From: Balamuthia mandrillaris
Lineage: Eukaryota; Discosea; Longamoebia; Balamuthiidae
Assembly (NCBI GenBank): GCA_031835245.1
Contig: JAVKOQ010000148.1
Span: 5,001 to 69,000, forward strand
Reading direction: 5' to 3'
DNA length: 64,000 bases
The notes below the pieces were generated by a model that did not search any database, was not told the DNA's origin, and saw only the letters and a program-made list of their open reading frames with translations. The number at the start of each line of letters is the position of its first letter. The first letter of the stretch is position 1. A program made the translations under genes and the position numbers. Below, one piece after another: positions 11,801 through 25,346 of the stretch.

Positions 11801-12797
11801 GAAATGATCAAGAAGGCGAAGAACGAGAAGAAAGAGATAATAAGGAAGGAAAAGGAGACCAGAAAAGAGGCGAGGAAAAAGATACGGATGGAAGAGGAAA
11901 AGAAGAAAGTAGCTACCAAGAAAGCAGAAAAAGGACCCAAAGCGACAATTAAGCAGCGGCTTGCGGGTAAGCGCAAGAAAGCTGTCGCTAAGCAAACGGA
12001 AGAGGAAGAGCTACAAGAAGAGGAAGAGGAACCAACTATCCCTCCTACGCCTGACCTATCAAAAGAAAAGCAGAGCCACGTTGAAACTAACCAGAAAGCC
12101 CTCCGCTTGGTTGATGAAGAAGAAGAGGAAGAAGAGGAGACCGCTCCAAAAAGACGTGAGTACCACCCAATCACCTATCTTTTTTTTTTATTATTTAGTG
12201 CCTACTAAGCATCATTACGCATCTCTTTCTCTTAGGCCATGGTACCGGAAGCTGGGTCGAGCGCAGTGCTGATATGGTGCAAGTGTTGATGAGCCCAAAG
12301 CAACCAATGTCCCCACTTGGACCCATCGCTAAGAATGTCTTGAAGGCAATGGAAAACTCTCCGGAACGGAGAAATTCGCTGGTAAGCAATTCGAGTCGCT
12401 CTTTTTCAATCGCCATTACCCTGGCTTTCTGGAACTAACTCTGGATTTATCGTTGCATTGACAGACCAGAGTAGTCGAGTCGGAAGGAAAGGAAAATACC
12501 CCTTCTCCCCCTCCTGTTGCGAAAGGGTTAGCCTCCTTATCACTGCTATTTTCTTCTGTCTAGCTTCCTTGGTCTGAACTTTTTAACGTAACCAGTGGCC
12601 GACGCTTGTTTGCCAAGAGAAAAGTGGCCGACGATCTCATCGAGGAAGAACCACAAAAGAAACCGCTCGCTCCCAAGAAGAAAACCGTGGCCACCAAGGT
12701 TCAACCTGCCGCCGCTGCTCCCACAAAGCAAGGAGTAACTCCGATCGCCAGACGTCTTCGTAGCAGGACGCGAGCCGCCCCATCTTACCTCAAATAG
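8830..12797 (+). CDS. Kinesin-6 family motor (KIF20/MKLP-like)
   Basis: Ten exons (8830-8834, 8913-9144, 9235-9691, 9767-10479, 10555-11187, 11261-11362, 11423-12155, 12236-12381, 12465-12526, 12596-12797) encode 1094 aa with continuous phase. The first exon is just ATGAG, followed by a 78-bp intron with a TACTAAT branch site. Motor motifs are complete: P-loop GRTNSGKTFT (the N in TNSGKT is characteristic of kinesin-6), switch I NRDSSRSH, switch II DLAGCES, and HINTSLMTFGKCI. The long insert between YTYGVWVSYFEIYNE and the nucleotide site region also fits kinesin-6. Coiled coil follows (about residues 470-680), then a Lys/Glu-rich tail ending in a basic segment. Family members act at the central spindle in cytokinesis. 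It should use ATP to walk on microtubules. Confidence 0.9.
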
Positions 12798-12976
12798 GCG
12801 CCAGTTTCTTTGTACATACACACAATAAATAAATCAAGCGGTTGTTTTCTCGTCTCTTTGTCCCCCCAAAAAAAAAAAAGGTTCAAAAGGCAAAAATCCA
12901 AATTTAGTCAAGAGATCCCTCTATTTTTTGCGGACCCAACCGAAAAGCTGCTAACAAGAAAAAAGTGTAGCAAACA

Positions 12977-13292
12977 ATGGGACGCGCCAGAGACAATAGA
13001 CAGCTGCAGGTGGATCAGTACAGGCGCAAGATAGGGCAACATGAAACCCAGCGAGTACGCTAGTTATCTCCCTTTTGAGCTTTTATGCGGTCTATCGCGG
13101 TGCACCTAACGTACCGTACCGTACGGTACGGTGCTCGCCCAACAGGCAATGAAAAGCAAGAAAAAAGAAGAAGTGCCTTCCGAGAAAAGCCCTGCTGAGA
13201 AGCTGCGCGAGATGCTCGCAGCTTTGTTCATAGTGCTCGTTGGAACCGCTACGCTATACGCTGCTTTCTATCTGGTCATGCGTTCCGCGTGA
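12977..13292 (+). CDS. TRIQK: TRIQK-like small membrane protein (triple QxxK/R motif)
   Basis: Two exons (12977-13054, 13146-13292) encode 74 aa, too small for routine ORF calling. Residues 9-26 (QLQVDQYRRKIGQHETQR) resemble the animal TRIQK signature (VDQYRKQIGKQ) with Q-x-x-K/R spacing, and the C-terminus is a single transmembrane helix (AALFIVLVGTATLYAAFYLV) ending MRSA. Animal TRIQK is a short single-pass ER protein of poorly known role. Start context is CAAACAATGG. The 91-bp intron contains a perfect 20-bp palindrome. The main doubt is that the family is short, so chance resemblance must be excluded by a profile search. Confidence 0.68.
13113..13132. promoter_or_regulatory. Perfect 20-bp palindrome inside the TRIQK-like intron
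   Basis: ACCGTACCGTACGGTACGGT reads identically on both strands and is built from CCGTA half-repeats. It sits between the branch-like CCTAAC and the acceptor CAACAG. As RNA it could form a hairpin bringing the branch site and acceptor closer, or as DNA be a dimeric protein site. Both are inference. Confidence 0.6.
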
Positions 13293-13427
13293 ACAAACAC
13301 CACATTCTCACACCAATCACAAAAATTGCATTCCACACATTCTTCGCTAGCTGACATCATCATATTTGACGTGAGGGTTCCCAAACAATCATAATTAGTC
13401 ATGTCGACCCAACACCATTTAAAAGTT

Positions 13428-13437
13428 AACCCTAAAA
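13428..13437 (+). promoter_or_regulatory. Telo-box-like element upstream of dihydropyrimidinase
   Basis: AACCCTAAAA lies 43 bp before the dihydropyrimidinase ATG. AAACCCTAA-type telo boxes are promoter elements of growth-related genes in plants. Function here is inferred from motif and position only. Confidence 0.35.
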
Positions 13438-13479
13438 CAGAAAGGTTGTTGTTGAGCGAGAGGCACGGAGAGGGAGAAA

Positions 13480-15748
<2,269 letters not shown>

Positions 15749-15768
15749 TTTTTTTCCCTCCATGCTTT

Positions 15769-15781
15769 GGGTTAGGGTTAG
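15769..15781 (+). promoter_or_regulatory. Short TTAGGG-type run between dihydropyrimidinase and SMC1
   Basis: GGGTTAGGGTTAG lies 21 bp after the dihydropyrimidinase stop and about 320 bp before the SMC1 ATG. It resembles two vertebrate-type telomere units or a telo box. It may be chance. Confidence 0.3.
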
Positions 15782-15866
15782 AAAACGTAAGCTCAACCCC
15801 TCCAAAAACATTCTTCGAAAATTTTTTTGAAAGGGAAATTTTTCTTTTATCTTCTGTTTTTTTTTG

Positions 15867-15875
15867 TTTCCCGCC
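15867..15875 (+). promoter_or_regulatory. E2F-type site TTTCCCGCC upstream of SMC1
   Basis: The same 9-mer as upstream of kinesin-6 and DHFR-TS, 228 bp before the SMC1 start codon. SMC1 is commonly S-phase expressed in other eukaryotes; regulation here is inference. Confidence 0.5.
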
Positions 15876-16102
15876 TTTTTTTCTTGTTTTTCTTGCGGAA
15901 GGAGGGGTTAGCGGTAGAAATCGGTAGCGGTCACGAGATTAATCCCTGGCGGTTGGCTAACAGGAACTGATTCGAGGCGTGAAGGACAACGAGGTGAAAA
16001 AAAAAGGGTAGGAATAGCGTAGCGTGACGAAAGAAAATAATCACCCGCAACTCACGATTTATTGGCAACAACCACGCTACACAGCGATTTCTCCACTACA
16101 AA

Positions 16103-17528
16103 ATGAGGGGAAGGATTGAACGGCTCGAAGTGTTCAACTTCAAATCGTACAAAGGGCATGAAATCATAGGTCCCTTTCGCAATTTTACTGCCGTGATTGG
16201 GCCGAACGGAGCCGGTACGTCCATCTCGTTTGACTACGTTTCCGCTGTTGTGTTGACTGCGTAAATTTTTTTGGGCAGGCAAGTCCAATTTGATGGATGC
16301 CATCAGCTTTGTTTTGGGCGTGCGGGCACATGATCTGCGTGGAAACAAGCTCAAGGATCTCATCTACCGCGTAGAGGGCGAGAATGGCTCTTTTTCTTCG
16401 CAAAATCCTCGCGAGGCATGGGTCATGCTTGTTTTCGTGACGGTTGAGGAGGAGGAAGTCTTTTTCAAACGCGCCATCACCCCTCAAGGAACCAGTGAGT
16501 ACTCCATTAACGACCGCAGTGTAACTTGGGAGGTCTACAACAAGCGTCTCATCAGCTACAACATCCTTGTGAAAGCTAGAAATTTTCTTGTGTTTCAAGT
16601 TCGTTTCTTCTCTCTACCCTTCTGCACTGTTTTGTATTGTATGCTAACCTCATCTTTTGCACAAACAAGGGAGACGTAGAGAGCATTGCTGCCAAGTCCC
16701 CCAAAGAACTTACTGCGCTCATAGAAAAGATTTCGGGTTCAGATGAGCTTCAAAAAGAGTATGATAGGTTGGCGGAGGCAAAGAAACTGGCAGAAGACAA
16801 CGTAATTTTCAGCCTGCAAAAGAAGAAGGGTGTTAGTGCGGAGAAAAAACTGTTCAAAGAGCAAAAGAAAGAAGCAGAGATGTTCACACAATTATTGCAA
16901 CGACAGGCAAGTGCAATTCTCTAATTTCCTCATTTTAAAGGCTGTGATGTATTTTGTTTTTCTTATCCTTCTCTTTTACAGACAGAAGCAGAGACCGAAC
17001 ATATGCTCTTTCAGTTTTTCCACATCAAGAGAAAGCTTGAGGAAAATACCAAAAAGTTAGAGTCAGAGCGTGCTCTTGTGGAGGAGAGACACCAACGCCA
17101 AAAGGCCGTTGCTACCAGTCAAAAAGAAAAAAAAAGAGAAGAGGCTAAACACCACAAAAAAGAAATTGAGCTCGACAACAAAATTAAGAAGCAAATCACT
17201 GCTATTGACAAAAAGGTTTCTTCTCCTTCTTTCTGCTCCCTTTCTCTTTGCTTTGCTCACCGGCAACGCAAATAGATGCCAGGTTTGCACAAGTTACGTG
17301 TGGAGATCGCCACCAGAGAGAAGAGAATTGCCAAAGCTGAGCAAGAAAAAACTATATACGAGGAGAATCTGCAGTCGCATCTTGCGGAACTGAGTAGTTT
17401 GGAAGCTGAGCTGGAAAGTGTGAGGCAAAGGCAGGCCGAATTTGAAGAGGAACTAAAACAAAGAGAAGAAGGAGAGCTAGACCTCCAGGGCGAGCAATTA
17501 GAAGAGTTTAATAGACGGTAAGTCCTCT

Positions 17529-17562
<34 letters not shown>

Positions 17563-20500
17563 CTCTCTCCCTCTCCCTTTAGGATGAACAAAAATGGGAA
17601 TCTCTCTGAATCAAAAACGTGTAAGAGATTTTACAATCAACTGAGTAGTTTATCATCGCCACTTGATGCTCCTTGTGTAGTTCTTCCCTCTTACTTACAT
17701 TTCTTTGCTACAATTAGAAAAGAACAGGCTGGAAGAGAAACGTCCGAGTTGCGCGAGGAATTGGACAAGTATGTTCGACAACAGCGCCTTGACAAGGACA
17801 GACATGCCGGCCTAGAAGCGAGATTGAACGAATACAGGGAACGGAAGAAACACTTAGATGACACCGAGCAACAGTATGAACAAAGGAAAGCCACTGTGCA
17901 GAACAGCTTAAACAATGCAGAACAAGCTCTGCGAGATGCTAAACAAAAGCTCGATGCCCTACTTGAAGAAGAAAGAGAAACAACGTATTTATTCTCTTTT
18001 CGTTCTCATTCTCTTCTCTTTTCTTTTTCTCTCCTGCTAAAATTTTATTTGTCCACCCCTTTCCCAGCGCACATCGTGAACAGGTACAAGCACAAATGGA
18101 CAACATCGATGAGCAACTGAAGGAAGCTAAGGTATCCGTACGTGCCAGCGAGCGTGAAAATCGCTTCATAGCAGCCTTGAAGGACCTACAGAAGCAGATA
18201 CCTGGCGTCTATGGGCGAATAATCGATCTCGTAAAGCCTAGCCACGAAAAGTATAACATACCGATGACGGTAGCCTTGGGGCGCAACATGGACGCTGTGG
18301 TGGTAGAAACGGAAGACACGGCCAAGGAATGCATCCAATACTTAAGAGAACAGCGTGTTGGCACAGCTACGTTTATCCCTTTGCAAACAATTATCGTCAA
18401 GCCCATAAGCGAAGCTCAGCGCAGCGCTCTTGCAGCCGAGCCTCATTCACCAAACTTTGTGATAGACGTGCTGCGTTATGACGTTCGTTTCCAAAAGGCC
18501 TTACTCTATGCGCTTGGGAACACCGTAGTTTGTGATACCTTGGATCAAGCACGGAAATTGTGCTTCAAAAAGCAGGGCACCTATCGATGGAAAGGTTTGT
18601 AGCGCACGTTTATAATGTTATTTGTTGTAATCCGCTGATGCTTCTTTTTTTTTTCAAAGCTGTTACAAGTGATGGTACTCTGATTCAAAAGTCCGGTCTA
18701 ATGACGGGCGGTCCCGGAGGCATCAAAACCAAAGCACAACGATGGGACCAGAAAAGAATCGAGGGTAATAATTTAAAATATTGCTCTGCCCTAATATTCT
18801 TTTTTGAGATTTTGATGAATCATTGTTACATCTTCAGATCTTAAACAAAAGAAAGACAAACTCACCCAAGAGTTGAGCGAATTGGCCCTAAACCACAGGA
18901 AGAAGAACCAGCAACAAATGCAAGAAGCAAAGATCTCCAAGCTGCAGGGCTCCATCGATAACTTCAGAGTCGACTTGAATGTAAGCGATGACAAGATATC
19001 CAAGGCCATAGCTGAGAGACAGGAAATTGAAGAGAGGATGGCCGCCCTCGAACCAGAGCTAGAAATCTTGGAAGTAGCCATTGAGGAACGAAGGGCCGAA
19101 ATCGAAAGGATCCAAAGGGAAATCAACACAATTGAGGACCGAATCTTTGCGGACTTTAGCAGGCGGCTTGGAATAACAAACATTCGGGAATACGAGGAAA
19201 GGAGAAACGCTTATGAGGCTGAGAAAACCGAAAAGCGGCTTTCCTTTTCCAACCAGATTTCCTTGCTTGAAAATCAGTACGGTGTTCTCTATGCTTAATT
19301 TTTCATGTTTGAATTTTGCGTCTTTAAGTTAACTCCACATGACATTAACTTACACCGTAACAAAGGCTTGCTTATGAGAGAAGTAAAGATCCTCAAACCC
19401 CGCTTACCAAGATTGACACCCAATTGAATGAAGACCGCGCCGAGTTGACAAGATTCAAGAAAGAAATCAAGAAGACGGAAGATGAAATCAATCAGCTAAA
19501 GGAAGCTCTCACCGAACTTCGTAACGAGAAGAAAGAATTTAAGACAAATCTTAAAGACTTCGAAACAACAATACGAACACTCAAGAAAGAACTTGATTCC
19601 TTGATTCAGGAAATTGGTGAAATACAAAAGCGCATTACTGCCAAAGTAAGTAGCTATTTCGTGTTGAAATCTCATGTAAATTCTCAAAACTTCGTTTCAA
19701 AAGGAAACGGAGAATGATCGCTACAAAATGTATCGACACAACCTCTATCAACGTTGTAAAGTGGAGCAAATCGCACTGCCGCTACTTCGCAGTGAGGAAG
19801 AAGGCGAGCTGGAGTCGGGTATTTATCGCTAAATCTTCTCTTTTGCTTCCTTTCTTCTCTCTCCTCTCCTCTCCTCTCCTCTCCTCTCCTCTCCTCTCCT
19901 CTCCTCTCCTCTCCTCTCCTCTCCTCTCCTCTCCCTCCCTTCTCTCTCCTCTCTCTCTCTCTCCTCTCCTCTCTCTCCTCTGCTCTCCTCTGCTCTCCTC
20001 TGCTCTCCTCTGCTCTCCTCCTCTGCTCTCCTCTGCTCTCCTCTGCTCTCCTCTGCTCTCCTCTGCTCTCCTCTGTCTCCTCTGCTCTCCTCTGCTCTCT
20101 GCTCTCCTCTCCTCTGCCTCTCCTCTGCTCTCCTCTGCTCTCCTCTCCTCTCCCTCTCTCCTCTCCTCTCCTCTCTCCTCCTCCTCCTCTCCTCTCCTCT
20201 CCTCTCCTCTCCTCTCCTCTCCTCTCCTCTCCTCTCCCTTCTCTCTTTGTTCTTTTTAGCTTCCCTCGAAATTTCCTTCTTACGGGCTATCGCCTTCCTG
20301 ATTCAGCGGCCTCCATGGAACTTGAAACGTTAAGCACAGAGATGGAGTCGGAAAGCCAAGCAGTGCGCGCCATCACAGAGAGGGAAGATGAATTCGAGTT
20401 AGACTTTTCTGGTCTTAAGAAAAAATACAAGGCGGCACGTTCTCTCTTCTTCTTCTTCTTCTTCTTCTTCTTGTTCTTCTTCTTCTTCTTCTTCTTCTTC

Positions 20501-21359
20501 TTGTTGTTCTTCTTGTTCTTCTTCTTCTTGTTCTTCTTGTTCTTCTTCTTCTTCTAATTGCTTAAATAGATCAAAGACGCGAACGAGTACAAAAAAGCCC
20601 ATGAACAATTCACAGAAGAAATTCAAAGAATCAAAATGGAGATTCAAAAGATAGCACCCAATCTTCGCGCCGTGGAGGGCTTAGAAAAGGTGGGTGAGCG
20701 CTTGCTCCTCACTGAAAAGGAGTGCGAGGACGCCAAAGCTCAAACCAAAGATGCTGCCCAGCAGTTCAATGAGGTAAAGCTGAAACGCTACAAACGGTTC
20801 ATGAAGGCCTACGACGCTATCTCCGCCAAGATAGATTCCATTTATAAGGCCCTGACCAGGAGTACCTCTCACATGGGCGGCAACGCCTTCCTCAACTTGG
20901 ACAACCCCGATGAGCCCTACCTCTCTGGCATCAAGTACAATGCCATGCCTCCACTCAAACGGTTTAGGGACATTGAGCAGCTCTCTGGTGGAGAGAAGAC
21001 GGTGGCCGCTCTCGCCCTGTTATTTGCCATTCACAGCTACCAGCCGTCGCCGTTCTTTGTGCTGGATGAGATCGATGCCGCTCTGGATAATCACAACGTG
21101 GCCAAGGTGGTGCGCTATGTCAAGGATCGCGTCAGCAATGACGACCTTCAGGTTATCGTTATCTCTCTGAAGGATTCGTTCTATAGTAACGCCGATGCTC
21201 TTGTTGGTGTTTACAGAGATCAGGTTTGTTTTTTTGTTTTCTTTCTATTCTCGTTTTTGCTTCTATTTTAACCAACCTCTTGGTTCAATGTTTGCCTCTC
21301 TCCAGGACCGGGATTGTTCTGGCTCGCTTACCATATCTTTGGAGGAGTATGCCGACTGA
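16103..21359 (+). CDS. SMC1: SMC1, cohesin ATPase subunit
   Basis: Fourteen exons (16103-16214, 16279-16598, 16670-16906, 16982-17215, 17276-17517, 17718-17984, 18068-18594, 18660-18764, 18838-19276, 19366-19645, 19704-19818, 20307-20438, 20577-21223, 21306-21359) encode 1236 aa, essentially the length of human SMC1A. Order of parts: Walker [15 protein letters not shown]; coiled coil; hinge ([17 protein letters not shown] through LMTGGPGG); second coiled coil; signature [20 protein letters not shown]; Walker [13 protein letters not shown]. It would pair with SMC3 to form the cohesin ring. The intron after 16906 looks like GC-AG (CAG/GCAAGT). Introns 11 and 12 are almost pure pyrimidine repeats; the acceptors for exons 12 and 13 (TTCAG at 20306, CAAAG at 20576) were chosen to keep frame. 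Confidence 0.93.
19860..20240 (+). repeat. CTCTC/CTCTG minisatellite in SMC1 intron 11
   Basis: About 380 bp of (CTCCT)n interspersed with CTCTG variants, entirely pyrimidine apart from scattered G, with a higher-order change of unit along its length. It makes this intron about 490 bp, the longest in the gene. An open frame of Ser-Pro-Leu repeats through it is an artefact of the repeat. Confidence 0.95.
20445..20556 (+). repeat. TTC/TTG triplet tract in SMC1 intron 12
   Basis: Imperfect (TTC)n with TTG interruptions fills most of the intron between 20438 and 20577. Confidence 0.9.
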
Positions 21360-21443
21360 TGCCCAGAAATACTTTCTTCTTCTGTACAATTTTTTTCTTC
21401 TTTTTTGTTGGTCAGCAATGAGCTTTTTTCTTTTTTGCACAAA

Positions 21444-21470
21444 GTTAGGGTTAGGGCTAGGGTTAGGGCT
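21444..21470 (+). repeat. Interstitial telomere-like repeat (TTAGGG)4 variant
   Basis: GTTAGGGTTAGGG then CTAGGGTTAGGGCT gives four hexamers, one with C for T. It lies 85 bp after the SMC1 stop and 93 bp before the NELF-B start codon. It could be a telo-box promoter element of NELF-B or a repair scar; it also hints that telomeres in this organism are TTAGGG. Confidence 0.6.
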
Positions 21471-21560
21471 ACATCCCATTCTTTGATTTTCGATTGGTAG
21501 TGGTGAAGGAAAACTATCGGCTGAACGTTTTCTGTCGACGGAAAAGGAAGAAAGCAGAAG

Positions 21561-22360
21561 ATGAGTGACAAAACAACAAGGGGTGAGAAAGGAGAGGGGA
21601 CCCCAACGACAGAGGCGGTAACCTCTTCTCCTGCTTCTGTTGTGAGCGGATCCCCGAGGGTGGGACATTACCTCGTTGGTTCCATCGGCGCAGAACACAT
21701 TCGAAAGGCGCTCAGCACCTCAGCCCCTCGTAAGGTCTTTGCTGACATACAGAGAGACTATGGCTTGCGGTTTCCTGCACAGCACGCGCCAGAGTCTTCC
21801 AGTGCAACTCCTCTTTCGCCAGCACCTGTGTTGGCGCTGCTGGATCTGCATAAAGTCAAACGGGCAGAGGTGTATTCGAACCTTTTGGGCCATCTGCGGG
21901 AGCAAATGGTGCACCGAGTGGAGACGGCTGGGCTCACAGTCGAGCAGCTGGGTGCTCTTCTCGAGGAAACGTTTCCTTACATCACATTTCCAGAGTTGAG
22001 AGATGTGCACATGGCCATTCTCAAGCACCACCCAAACATTCCTCGACCGTTTCTTCGACAGTTGGCCACCAATCCTGAGCTGTACAGCGCTTGCCCTCTT
22101 CCTGTTCAACGGCAAATCTGGCAGGTCTGTTCTCTCTGCTCTCTACTCTCGTCTTTCTTCTTTCTTCTCTTCACTACTGATTTTCCAATTATTGGTATGG
22201 CCCATAAACGAGTGCAGATAGAGGAGGACCTCTTTAGAGACAAAGTGTTTCCTTTGCTGAACGAGTATTTGAACCGCCTTCCATTGGATGCTGAAGTCAA
22301 TGAGATGTGTTTGGACAAAGTCTACGAACCAACTAAACGGTTTGTGAGCCTTCTTGCTCG

Positions 22361-22397
<37 letters not shown>

Positions 22398-23832
22398 ATA
22401 GCAGTAACGAATCACACAAGCAAGCAATGCGAAGAGAGGGAGAAGCAATTCTTGAGAAGAGCCAAGGCTGACTATAATTATGCAGGAGAGAAGAGAACCA
22501 AAGTCTGCGAGAACTAGTGGAAATAATTGGAGAGTCTGTTCCGTTGTACAATATGATTCTCCATTTTCTGCGAACACTGTTTGTAAACACAAAGAACCTT
22601 CGGTTTTGCACATTGCGTGCTGAGCTACTGATGGCTGTTCACGATGCTGGTATTGCCACTGTATGTTAAACCTCCTCTTTTTCCTGCTTCCTTTTTTTTT
22701 TTTTTTGGTCGCTCTTTTTACTTGCTCTTTCCTCTTGCATTCTGTAAACAACAATTTAATTCTAACCCAACTTTCATAAGATTTATGAAGCAGATCCCTG
22801 CCATGAGTTTGCGTGGTGCATGGACGCATGCGTGAGAGATAACGTCATTGAGCCTCGGAGAGTAAAGGAGATGCAGAGCTTCTTCGATAACATCCAGCCA
22901 AATGATGCTATCTTGGGGGATCTTGCCATGATCATTCAAGATTCATATGCTATCCACATGCTGCTACGAAATGCTTTTGGTCTTCTGCAAGACGTTGTGG
23001 AGCATGGTATTGCTTCTTCTTTTGTTCTTTGTTTCTTTGTTTTATGACAAACAAATGACATGTTTCATAACCATAGAAAAATTGCCTAATGAGCATGCAC
23101 ACCTTAAGCATGTCACACAACTGTTGCAGCTAGGCCTTCAAGCCAGAGAAATGATAGAAACACAAACTTTTGGAATACCTGGGCCTGATACTGTTATCAT
23201 GCAGAGCCTCTTTCCCATGCTGGCATCCAAAATGTTGGATGATATAGTGAGAGAAACGGAGGAACCGCCCTCTTCGTTGCATTCAGAATTCGTCACTCTC
23301 TTCTCTACTAGCATTTTTGCAAGAAAGGTGCTTATGCATTCTGGTTGTTCTTCTTCTTTTGACATTAACTTTACATTTAATTCTCCCCTAGATGATATTA
23401 CACTATTTGCTTACCAGAGTACAAAGCAACGATGCACTGGCAGTAAAACAGTTGCTAGAGTTGCTCGGCAAGGATGTGCTGAGTGATGAACCCTGTTTCG
23501 TGCAGTCACTCGTTACTCAACTCATATATCAGCAAAAAGTACTTTGCCCTTCGTTACTACTATCCAACACTTGCGCTGTTTAAATTCATAACGTTTCTTG
23601 ACAATGTCTACAGAGCCAAGAGATGAGAGCAACAGCAGTGGACGAGTTTCTAGTACACCACCTCAACGACTCGCTAGTTGTTCACAAACAGTTTATTCGT
23701 TACTTGCTGTGCTGTCACACTCGTTGCTCCACCAATGAGTTGGTCGCCTACCTCAGGAAGAGCACTGGAGCAGAAGCTAGTAGCGAATCAGCCGTTCTTG
23801 AGAAGGTAAACGCCTTTTCTCTTTCCTTACTG

Positions 23833-23871
<39 letters not shown>

Positions 23872-24374
23872 CTATCCTGACCTAACGCCTGTTTGAATAG
23901 GATAAATTGTTACCTACATATGAGATGTTTTTGGAAAGGGTTGGCTCTCGCATCAATGAAGAGAATGCCCCGTTTCTATGGGACTTTATGGGGCTGCCGA
24001 GATCTTCCTCTTCTTCTTCTGAAAGCAACATGGAGACTTCTTCTTCTTGTTCTTCTTGTTCTTCTTCTTCTTCTTCTTCTTCTTCTTCTTCTTCTTCTTC
24101 TTCTTCTTCTTCTTCTTCTTGGGATGACGATCAAAGAGAAGTTAATGGTGGTGAGGAAGAGGCGCAACAACGGATTGCTGCCAACAACAGTAACAGCTTT
24201 AATGAGACTCGCTCCGATGTGAAAGAAGTGAACGAAGAGGGAGAGACAATGGAACAAGAAGAACAGCAGGCAAACATCACAGGAGAGACGGACGCCATGG
24301 ACGAAGAAACACGAGAGGAGGAACGCCGCACGCACGCATCAGACCAAGAGGAGGACGAGCCGCACCCACAATAA
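21561..24374 (+). CDS. NELFB: NELF-B / COBRA1 homologue (negative elongation factor subunit)
   Basis: Eight exons (21561-22124, 22218-22339, 22486-22660, 22781-23006, 23077-23327, 23392-23538, 23614-23805, 23901-24374) encode 716 aa. Blocks follow animal NELF-B in order: LLDLHKVKRAEVYSNLLGHL, ELYSACPLPVQRQIWQ, VPLYNMILHFLRTLFVNTKN, CTLRAELLMAVHDAG, DPCHEFAWCMDACVRDN, ILGDLAMIIQDSYAIHML. NELF-B holds RNA polymerase II in promoter-proximal pause together with NELF-A, C/D and E, acting in the nucleus. N-terminal ~70 residues are Ser/Thr-rich and lineage specific. The C-terminus is unusual: a pure poly-Ser run encoded by TTC repeats (24041-24120) followed by an acidic Glu-rich tail. Intron 2 holds a GA tract. 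Confidence 0.87.
24041..24120 (+). repeat. TTC triplet repeat coding poly-Ser in NELF-B
   Basis: (TTC)n read in frame TCT gives about 25 consecutive Ser near the NELF-B C-terminus. Length polymorphism between strains is expected. Confidence 0.9.
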
Positions 24375-25346
24375 TAAACAAACTTTTTTTTTCAAAGCGA
24401 TTGGTTGGCTTTGATTTGTGGACTGTTGTTTGTGATTGGGCGGTTTAAATGAGGGTTCCAACCGGACATCCAAATTCCGTTTTCTTTCTTTTCTTTTCCC
24501 TATTTTTTTGGCCCTTTGGATTTTATTTCAGTCCCTTTGTTTTATTATTCGGGTGGCAACACTACCCGCCCGCACACACAACAACACAGCCCTCGTACAA
24601 AATGTGACCTCCGCCTTTCGCACTGTCAAAAGGTGACCTTTTAGTGCTCTCTCTTTTTTTCTCGACACTTCTACTTTCTATGATGACTAGTATTGTCGCC
24701 CCAGACTTAATGTTTTGATGATGAGTGACATATCTTTATGCTGAATGTGTATTTTTTTTTGATGTTTTCTGCTTTGTTTGATTTACTTGGTTTTGACCGC
24801 CTTTTTTTTTCTATCCGCAGGTCTTGTCTTTTGCCTTGTAGGCTGGTGGCTTTCCTTTATTCATGGAAACACCATATCAAAAGGTTGGTTTCCGAATCGA
24901 TTGCGCTACCGTTTAACACAAATTATCAACTCCGTTTATTGATGATATTATAGTTCAACTGACGGTTGTGGCTGCGTTTTAGTCAGCTTTTAGCCACAAC
25001 TAATGTTGATTCGCTCCTACTGAATTGTTTTTCTTTACTCAATTTTTTTTATTCGCTTTTCACTTTATTCATCTCTTGCTTTTTTGGGACAACAGTGCCT
25101 CCCTTGTTTGGGACCGTAAGCCGTCCGTGGTTTTTCCCGTTGAAGGCGTGCAATCACATTACACACCCTTGTATTTTTTATGTTGAGTAATAAAAGGTCG
25201 TTCAGTCTCACTTGTGTTTCCTCCTTTCTCTCTCTCTCTCAGTCTGGACGAGGGCAGTGATGAAAGGTTTTGCGTAGGATCCAACCATTTGTGTTCTCTT
25301 TCACAAAACAACTCCGTCATTTATATTAGATCGTACAAATCTTTCT
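24375..25346. other. Convergent intergenic region, 972 bp
   Basis: It lies between the 3' ends of NELF-B (+) and acyl-CoA synthetase (-). It is T-rich with AATAAA-like strings (AATAATAAAC just after NELF-B, GTAATAAAAGG near 25186). I see no conserved coding exon, tRNA or structured RNA in it. Confidence 0.5.

Noticed and set aside
17581-17716. Apparent extra SMC1 exon ([16 protein letters not shown])
   Set aside because: Direct splicing 17517 to 17718 matches the SMC1 coiled coil ([20 protein letters not shown]); the insert has no homology and ends with poor coding character.
19714-20259. Ser-Pro-Leu repeat open frame
   Set aside because: It is the pyrimidine minisatellite of SMC1 intron 11 read in one frame.
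20445-20556. CRISPR-like or other spaced repeat array
   Set aside because: Simple TTC/TTG slippage repeat in an intron; no spaced repeats with unique spacers anywhere in the window.
21444-21470. Chromosome end or true telomere
   Set aside because: Only four units, flanked on both sides by intact genes.
24375-25346. Hidden gene or RNA between NELF-B and the acyl-CoA synthetase
   Set aside because: No exon with conserved motifs, no tRNA A/B-box pair and no stable structure noticed on either strand.
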